A stretch of DNA of 64,000 nt from Epiperipatus broadwayi (Eukaryota > Onychophora > Udeonychophora > Euonychophora > Peripatidae), in NCBI GenBank assembly GCA_028023455.1, contig JAQFVV010012395.1, forward strand, positions 8,546,498 through 8,610,497, read 5' to 3'. The notes beneath the pieces are model-generated. The model ran no database searches, had not been told where the DNA came from, and was given only the letters and a program-made list of their open reading frames with translations. Position 1 is the stretch's first letter. Every line of letters begins with the position of its first letter. Made by a program: the position numbers and the translations under genes. Of the stretch, positions 57,124 to 64,000 are shown one piece after another.

Positions 57124-58240
57124 CAATATTAAGACTCATAACACTGTATATATGTATGTACACATTTCATTCTTTATTATAACTTATATGTATATAATAT
57201 TTGTTTATAACAATTTATCAAGCAGAGCAATTAACTTTTTAAAAGATTAATAACCAAATGTGATTTTAATAAAGTACATTGGATTCATGGAAAACACCTA
57301 TTAATAAAACATTAAACGAAATTTCATAGCATGCTCAATTGTATGCTACTAAATCTTTAATTTATAACATTATTAGAATTAACAAGTCTCCTTAACTTTT
57401 TTATCATTTGATTCACTACATACAAGGTTACTTTTCTGAAAACAACAATCATTTCCAGACTTTTTCTTATGATTTTAAAAAATACAGGATTAAGTTAATA
57501 ACTAAGTGAAGATATTTGTATACTGACAAATGTTCTGCCTTTTATGCACTGACAAATTAGTGTTTGTTTTACTGAAAAAACAACAACTAGATACCTCACA
57601 TGCAAGAACCATTTACTACAGTAAAATTAAGGCTAGTTTGTTTATGCATTTGGAGTAACACATTTATCACTATAAAAAAAGTCTAAATCTAATTTTTGAT
57701 TATGTTTTCTTTATTTGGGAGAAAACTCTGACCATGATTATAGTCCTCCAAAAATTAATAATTTATGTAGTAAATTGAAGGTGGCTTGATACATTGCTAA
57801 TTGTAAACACTATAAATCAAAGCATTAGTCATGCAAAACTGAGAATCTCTGACATTTTGTCTTTAAATAAAATAACTTTTCCCTAAATAGTTGGTTACCA
57901 TAATCTGATGTACTGGACTGAAAGCACGACCTGCTGTTAGTATGCTTAAAAAAGGTAATTGTCCTATTTACCATATTGATATATGTGTGTTTTCTCATTT
58001 ACAATTCAGATCCGTATTTTATTTTATAAATATATTTGTTTAAACAATTTAAACTATCAATAGAAATTTTATAATCATTCAAGTGGGCAATGTACAGTTA
58101 AAAATCAACAAATTTTAATATTGATTATGATGGAAACTAATTTTGAGCAGAAATTGCTTGATATATTTTTTTTCATCAAACATTGTCTCTTAAAAGATAG
58201 ATTGTGATTGTGTGAATTAAAATTAATTGTTTATGTATCT
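57119..58240. other. Intron sequence, no gene
   Basis: AT-rich intron DNA between the TA repeat and the hairpin. No domain or repeat noted. Confidence 0.5.
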
Positions 58241-58330
58241 GTTTATATATATATAAACCATTATACAATTACAAATATCCAGTTACAGAGGGCGTTACTG
58301 AATATTTGTAGTTGTATAATGGTTTATATA
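58241..58330. repeat. Short inverted repeat just upstream of exon 4
   Basis: AACCATTATACAATTACAAAT (58257 on) pairs with its near-complement near 58302-58324 (ATTTGTAGTTGTATAATGGTT). The loop contains CAGAGGGCG. The flanking GTTTATATATATATAAAC is itself palindromic. It ends 64 bp before the exon and so lies over the likely branch-point region. Probably a small MITE. Confidence 0.7.
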
Positions 58331-58394
58331 TTGCATGATTATTTCAGTTAGTGTTAACAGTAACTTTATTTTCATATATATATAATATTTTTAG

Positions 58395-58712
58395 GCATAG
58401 TGAATATGTTTGTCAAAAAATGTCATTTCAATCCAGCCACCAAACTACTTACAGCCCTACAAAATCTAATTATTTGCTGATGGTTTCAAAGTACAAGACT
58501 AATTCCTATTATAAATTTACACCTTTACAGAGATGTTTAACCAATCACATGGTTCATCTTCAGTGTGGCAAGCCTGACTGTTTCTTTAATGAAAGTCACA
58601 GTATAATTTCTTGGCCTTGGGTGGTATCCATTTATCACAACTATCAGTTCCTCTGTGGGGGTGTACTTATTGACCTAAAGAATGTTGTTCTAGACATCTC
58701 TTGTATCAATAA
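58395..58712 (+). CDS. Nudel-like mosaic protease, exon with end of SRCR-like domain and start of inactive trypsin-fold domain
   Basis: 318 bp exon with acceptor ATATTTTTAG before 58395 and donor GTAAGT after 58712; both flanking introns are phase 2. Its first base completes the Trp codon of CADNW from 33330. The first half carries HSEYVCQKMSF and later RCLTNHMVHLQC, the Cys pattern of an SRCR C-terminus, then QCGKPDC. The second half is the N-terminal part of an S1 fold: SWPWVVSIYHNYQF, CGGVLIDLKNVVL, DISC. The activation motif R-IVGG is absent, and the sequence around the catalytic His (usually TAAHC) reads LDISC, so the nucleophile-activating His is replaced by Ser. WPWVVSIY...CGGVLID...SC is the pattern I associate with the non-catalytic protease-like domain of Nudel proteins (DUF1986-type). 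The remaining protease exons lie beyond the window. Confidence 0.8.
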
Positions 58713-58815
58713 GTAAGTATTATTGCATAACATTTTTTGAACTATTTTGTTTCATCAATTAAAATTTATGTTAATTTTATAATGTAAATTTTTATTTTAT
58801 ATATATTCATTTTTA

Positions 58816-59029
58816 CAATAATAAAAATAATAAATATAATGGTAATTAACTTTTATATATAGTCTTTTCAATCTGCAGAAGTACTTTTGGTCCTTGACCC
58901 TCCTCAACTGCTATTAAATTCAGCAGCTGCGGAATGTTAAGGAATTAAACAAAAATACTTCTATGGATTGAAAAGACTGTATATAATAGTTAATTATCAT
59001 TATATTTATTATTTTTATTGTTATTACAA
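58816..59029. repeat. Long hairpin (MITE-like), arms about 75-80 bp
   Basis: AATAAATATAATGGTAATTAAC and ATATAGTCTTTTCAATC in the left arm pair with GTTAATTATCATTATATTTA and GATTGAAAAGACTGTATAT in the right arm (58950-59029). The 59 nt loop also pairs in part (TCCTTGAC with GTTAAGGA; GCAGCTGC). Flanked by a similar direct sequence, ATATATTCATTTTT, on both sides. It lies about 100 bp into the last visible intron. Confidence 0.8.
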
Positions 59030-60779
59030 TAGAATTTAATTAACAGATATTTTATTTGTATATATTCATTTTTTATACAGATTAAATAAATGTAAATATC
59101 ATTATGTCTCTACTAAGCCCTAGTTGTACTTTTATGTAGAAAATTTTTTTCATAATAAGTCATATATTTACATTTTCTTTTGATTTAAACATAATATAAA
59201 ATAGCCTAATGATAAAAACAGCAGCAAATTATATTGTAATAATATATTGATTATACACAATAAAAATATTGATTGTCACATTACATCCTCATATATATTT
59301 TGCTATATACTGTAACATTCATGATACAAATAAAATTTTATTATACAATTTGCATTGACCAAATTGCATTAGATTTCCTGTCTGCAACAATTTAAGCAAC
59401 TTATCCACAGCAATTATTTTCCTGGCCACTTAATCCTATTTTAAACAATTCAATTGTACTCAGAAAAAAAAAAGGAAACCAGCTTTTACTTATTTCTGGT
59501 GCCAGAACTCGTATTTAGAGTTCACTGGTTGAACCCCCCCTCCCTTTTTTAACCAAGCACTAAACAATCTATTTAAAATACCTGGAGGATTGCATTTCTG
59601 ATACAGAGTCAGCAGTTTATTTATTGGCCAGAAATCATGGTGGATTTTTTTTAAGAATTTCAATATTTGTAATAATTAACACCAACATAAGTTATATTAT
59701 TTTATTAATCTATACTAAAATTTCTTTACTAAGGTTAGAATAACAATAAATTTAATAATGATAATAACAAAAGAAATTAAATAGGGTGAAACCATTTCTA
59801 GGATTTCCATTAATAGTTCAAAAGAGAAAGAAAAAAACATAGCTTGAGAAAAATAGTGATCACTTTAAAGTTTCTTACTGGTAAGTTATTGTTAACAAAG
59901 CACATTATAAGTTTCTATCATGCATGAATTTATTTTGAATGAGGGGATCCATAGTCTGTTACTGGAGTAGCACATAAATAATTCGTAGGTCTAAATTCTG
60001 TAGATGACTTCGCTCAGGGTCTTATGCGACATCGGGTAGAAACAACACTGGCAAATGATTTCTTTTACTCGTACACTTTAGATAATCTGGCACACAGATG
60101 AGTCCTTTGGCACATTCTTCATAACTTTGTGCAAGGTTTTCTTTTTCTCATGATTGATTTCATAAGTACAGCTATCAGGTTTCTCCTTCATTTTTTCTCC
60201 TTGATTCTGAATGTCCTTTTACAATGTGCTTTTTCTTTTATATCATTGATGTTTTATTTTTTTCTGCACATCACCTGTTGACAACTATTACTTCAACTCA
60301 ATTTTTATAAAATTTTGTCTTTAAATTCGTACTTTTTTCTCTTGGAATCACCATCTTTAATTAACAATCAATTGTCATGCTTGTGTGACTAATGGCGTTT
60401 TGCAATAAGAATTTATTTGTTTATTTCCCCTTTTTTTATTTAATACACACAAAAATAGTTTTCTCCCTTTCTCTCTCTCAAGTTATTTTTCAAGACAAAA
60501 AAAATGTATATAATGAATGTTATGTAAATCAAATTAACTAAATATTTAAAACAAATGGAATATTCTATTTAAATACTTTACAAATTTGATTTCTAAAACT
60601 GCCAATTTAATTTGTACTAGAATAAATACAGTACAATACCTTCTCGGTCAATGACAAATAAAATATGGGGTTCAACACTATTTTATTCTTCAAGCTCTAT
60701 TAATCATCTCTATAAATGTTTTAGTTTTACACAAAAACCAATATCTTCAGAATTTAAATCCAACATCTGCAGGATTTAA
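59030..60779. other. Intron sequence; possible LTR of the gypsy element
   Basis: The part 59940-60300 is more G/C-rich and complex than typical intron. On the - strand TGTTGAACCCC (around 60676) follows a purine-rich AAGAATAAAATAG and could be the LTR start after the polypurine tract. No second LTR is in the window, so this stays tentative. Confidence 0.3.
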
Positions 60780-61123
60780 ATCCAACTAGTCTCTCCCTAA
60801 TGCTATCTTAACAGGATAACTTGTTTTATAAGGTCTCAAAGCCCTTTCTCTCCCTTTTCATTTGTTAGAGTAAACACATTGGATCCATTCTCCCTGACTA
60901 CAAAATATGGCCCCTCATATAAGTTTTGAAACTTTCTAAATATACTCTTCTCTGTTCAGCTAATGGGGTTGGTCCTGATCCATACCCTATCTTTTTTCTT
61001 AAGCCCATCCACTCTCATTTTCCTTCTATCTCATTACACCTGCTGCATGTCTGATCTTCAATGCCATTTTTCTTTGATTGGTTTCACTATCAATATTCTT
61101 GGAAATGGTCAGTAACTTAGCTT

Positions 61124-61357
61124 CTAAAGTCTAGGCACCAGTTGTTGGAATTGTAATTGGATCAGCGCAAACCCTGTAGACCCATTTTCTGTCCAATTAA
61201 TATAGTTAATGACTTGTGACAACTGCTTCACCCACCCTTTATGGTTTTCTGATGTATACATCCTAAATAAATCCCCCAACTCCCTCATCACTTGTTCACA
61301 TGGGTTCGATTGGGGATTTTGAATGGAAGACAAGATGTGACACAAACCCATTTTCAC
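61124..61357 (-). pseudogene. Integrase core fragment
   Basis: 77 residues with NPQSNPCEQVMRELGDLFR, holding the catalytic Glu of the DDE triad, then HKGWVKQLSQVINYINWTEN and GSTGFALIQLQF, the usual end of the gypsy integrase core (hestGftP.eL). The two Asp positions lie upstream in broken sequence. Confidence 0.85.
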
Positions 61358-61609
61358 TATCCATTTTCTCCATTCATTTTCTTTAAATGGAGTTTCATGG
61401 TCAAATAAAACTGCCAGGTTTTCCTATTTTAGGAAAGTACTGTTTCCAATATTCACATAGCATTTTTGAATTTAGCCTTTGCCATAGGATACATAGACAC
61501 TCATTTCAAAAAGACATAATAAATAACTAATTATTTCATTTTCTAAAATCTAGGTAATGGCTTGTAAAATTGGTAGCAAAGTTTTTTTTGGAATTATGAG
61601 GTTCAAAGT

Positions 61610-61930
61610 TTAAGATTTGTTAGTAGTCTTAGTCTTTTGACATACTTCACATCCCCCCAACATTTTGACTACCTGATCCCTCATATCTGGCCAGTAAAAC
61701 CATATCTTCATCAGCTTTTCTATTTTGTGAACCCCATGATGGCCATATAAACAATGCATGTACATAATCAACTTATCTTGCAGGGCCTTAGGTACCACCA
61801 TCCTCCAAGTTCCTGCCTTTATATCTGTGAAGTACCACAATATACCTTTAGCCAGACAATACCTTTTTCTTTCTTTTTCACCCCCACCTTTTCCCCCATC
61901 TTTATTTCCTTCCTTTTTTAAATTATCCAT
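61610..61930 (-). pseudogene. Integrase zinc-binding (H2C2) domain fragment
   Basis: Open frame of 106 residues. LYGHHGVHKIEKLM, FYWPDMRDQVVKML and CEVCQKTK give the HHCC zinc-binding pattern of retroelement integrases, with all four ligands apparently present. The N-terminal part is a Gly/Lys/Glu-rich linker from RNase H. Confidence 0.85.
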
Positions 61931-63439
61931 GATCAGCTGTTATTTGGAATCTTTGTTTTTGCCTATCACCCAAGTGATTAAGTTCCTCTTCCATTGATGC
62001 ATCATTTTCTGTATTTATCACTGCCAAGCTGAGGTCTTCAGTCTGTAAATGTCCTGTAGATCCTGACCCAGGTTGTGGCTTAAAGCAACTGCTAATACAT
62101 TGTCCTTTCTTTACAATATTTTAATATTCTACAGAATAGTTAAATTCCTGCAGGAAACAGCAAATCAACCTACTATTAGACAGATAACTGTGATTAAGAA
62201 ATTTCAAACTCTTATGATCTGTCCTGACTACCACCTCAGACCCAATAAAAAACTGTCTGAATCTCTGGAATGCCTACACACAGTCAACACCTCTCTCCAT
62301 CACTGAATAGTTTAGCTCTGTCCCACTCAAGGACCTACTAATAAAGTAGATAACTCCTTGACTTCCATCTTCCTGGATTTGCATCAGTGTTGTGCCTAGT
62401 CCATATCTGCTATTGTTGACTTGTACTAAAAACTTTTTTTAAAATTAGAGATCAACATTACCTGGCTCAAAAACTTCTCTTTGATACTTTCAAACACTGC
62501 ACCATGCCAGTCTGTCCACTCCCATGGAACATTTTTTCACAATAGCCACAATAGAGGTTCCTTATTGGTCGCAAAATTCTAATAAAATTTGTTATAAAAT
62601 TGCACATTCCAAAAAGAACCTAACCTGTTTCACTGACATGGAGCTGGGAATTCCCTGATGGCTTGTATTTTGTCAGGGTGTGGCTTAACTTTTTTTTTAC
62701 TGACCAAATGTCCCCAAAAAACTGACTTCTGCAGCAGCTATACAACTTTTTTTAAAATTAATACAAATTCCTTTGTCTCTGCATTCTTGTAAAAACATCT
62801 GTAGATGTCTTGGGTGTTCCTTTGGTTTTTTAATTGATTATTACATCATCCATATAAATGGTAACCAAACTCTTTATCTCAGGACATGACACTCTTTCTA
62901 AACACTTTTTGTCAACCCAAATGAAATTTTGTTAAATTAATAGGATATGCCATTGCACCTGAAAGCCATATACTTACAGTCAGTGAGGTGCAATTTAATC
63001 TGTCAATAAATGGATGTCAATTCTAACATTGAAAAAATTTATTTGCTCTGGAATCTATTCAATAATTCGTTCATTGGAGATGGCACATTCTGATCAGGCC
63101 AGGTGATCCTATTTAGCTATCTCACATCTAATCATAACCTGACTAAACTGTCTTTTTTACTATAACCAATGGGTTATTTTATGGTGATGACACATTTGTT
63201 ATAATTCCCCATTACTCCATTTGTGACAATTGATTTTCTATCATCATTTGATATTGGTAAAGTAAGGCTATGATCTAGCCTGGTATGGTATGCCATCAGT
63301 AATCTTAATCTGGTGTTCATAACCTTTAATTATACTTGGTTTATCTGAAAAAAAATCTTTTGTATCTCTCCAATGTCTCTTACCACCTTTCCCCATCCCT
63401 CTGCAGTACTTTTTATATTGCAGACTTCTTTTGATGATG

Positions 63440-63889
63440 TTATTTTTCTGACTTAAATACTATTATTTCTCCTTTACACATAATATTTCCTTTTTTACAG
63501 TTAATCAAACATCCCATTTTATGCCTGAAATCTGACCCCAAGATCACATTGTGTACAAGCCCTTTCAATATCAAAAGAACATATTGTATATATCTCTTCT
63601 CTACCCTTACATGTACCCATACTTGTTTTATCTCTAGCTGTGTCTTTTTATTATCAGCTAATGTTACCAGAGTGTTTCTCACTGGCAATGTTCGAACATC
63701 TCTAATTTGCTGCATTATGCATGGGCATGACTGATGTTTGACTGCCCTAGTCAAACAAAGCTTGGACTTCCATGTTATCAATCCATGTTGTAACTTTTGG
63801 GCATTTTGGGATGCAAAATTTATTGTCTCATTATCCCATTTGCAAATCAGATTGTCTACTCTTGTTGATTCTTTATTTTTTTCCATCAT
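63440..63889 (-). pseudogene. Retroelement aspartic-protease-like fragment
   Basis: Open frame of 149 residues. The region ADNKKTQLEIKQVWVHVRVE followed by VLLILKGLVHNVILGSDF matches the C-terminal half of gypsy proteases (the ILGxDFL motif). The expected DTG/DSG is not seen: the equivalent SKLCLTRAVKHQSC region is altered, so the protease would be inactive. Confidence 0.7.
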
Positions 63890-64000
63890 GTTTTGATTAT
63901 CTTAAAAAAATTTTTTTTTATTCAGATACTTTGCTTGGTTTCTAATTATTATCTATTTTTTATTAACACATTTGGTGAAGTGGCACCCCCCACCATCCAA

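Larger units (their letters stand above)
60780..63889 (-). pseudogene. Ty3/gypsy-type pol pseudogene (protease, RT, RNase H, integrase)
   Basis: On the - strand the domains run in Ty3/gypsy order. Protease-like (63889-63440): LKGLVHNVILGSDFRHKMG. RT (about 63300-62650): catalytic box YMDD at 62856-62845, followed by KKKVKPHPDKIQAIREFPAP. RNase H (about 62450-62050): RYGLGTTLMQIQEDGSQGVI, SRSLSGTELNYSVMERG and VVRTDHKSLK. Integrase (61930-60780): zinc-binding part, core and C-terminal region. Stops and frameshifts occur between and within domains. RNase H before integrase excludes a Ty1/copia order. Gag would lie beyond 63.9 kb. It is antisense to the host gene. Confidence 0.88.

Noticed and set aside
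59488-59502. TGGTGCCAGAACTCG as a primer-binding site
   Set aside because: On the + strand, opposite to the nearby gypsy pol, with no LTR edge next to it.

Overview
This is animal (eukaryotic) genomic DNA, strongly AT-rich, with long introns, (TA)n microsatellites and dense transposable-element debris. There is no operon-like organisation. The only host gene I can support lies on the + strand as four exons spread over about 53 kb: 5185-5298, 17811-17924, 32904-33330 and 58395-58712. Intron phases agree at every junction (1, 1, 2). Together they encode tandem LDL-receptor class A modules, an SRCR-like module split by a 25 kb intron, and the start of a trypsin-fold domain that lacks both the usual activation motif and the catalytic histidine. 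That order best fits a Nudel-like mosaic serine protease, with corin-like as the alternative. It suggests an arthropod, perhaps a chelicerate, but the species is inference only. The gene continues beyond both ends of the window.

Layout. 1-3.6 kb: a 5'-truncated LINE reverse-transcriptase fragment and a gag-only LTR-element remnant, both on the - strand. 5.4-7.6 kb and 27.4-29.4 kb: two related 2 kb LTR-like elements inserted in TA repeats. 7.8-8.15 kb: a long fold-back hairpin. 12.2-17.0 kb: a gag-only LTR element whose two LTRs differ by about 1 kb. 21.6-27.3 kb: Penelope-like element (PLE) pieces, a pogo/Tigger-like MITE, a decayed hammerhead repeat and a near-perfect 232 bp palindrome. 34.7 kb: a LINE C-terminal fragment. 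38.5-46.9 kb: two PLE copies head to head, one split by a 3.4 kb gag-protease LTR element whose flanking target duplication is visible. 50.1-51.1 kb: an inverted pair of tandem 376-377 nt repeats, each carrying a hammerhead ribozyme motif. 60.8-63.9 kb: a decayed Ty3/gypsy pol (protease, RT, RNase H, integrase) on the - strand.

The most notable element is the hammerhead-bearing repeat at 50.1-51.1 kb. One copy (50525-50587, - strand) keeps the CTGATGA and GAAA core strands, a long stem I with an internal loop, and a palindromic ACCGGT stem III. Monomer spacing is nearly identical on the two arms (377 and 376 nt). This is what is expected of a metazoan retrozyme or Sm-alpha-like circular-RNA retroelement. 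Hammerhead-like remnants also lie downstream of PLE endonuclease fragments elsewhere in the same introns, so two kinds of ribozyme-bearing retroelement share this gene.

No rRNA, intact tRNA, CRISPR array or prokaryotic gene was seen. Everything between exons is annotated as intronic sequence. Coordinates of decayed elements are approximate because they come from reading by eye.
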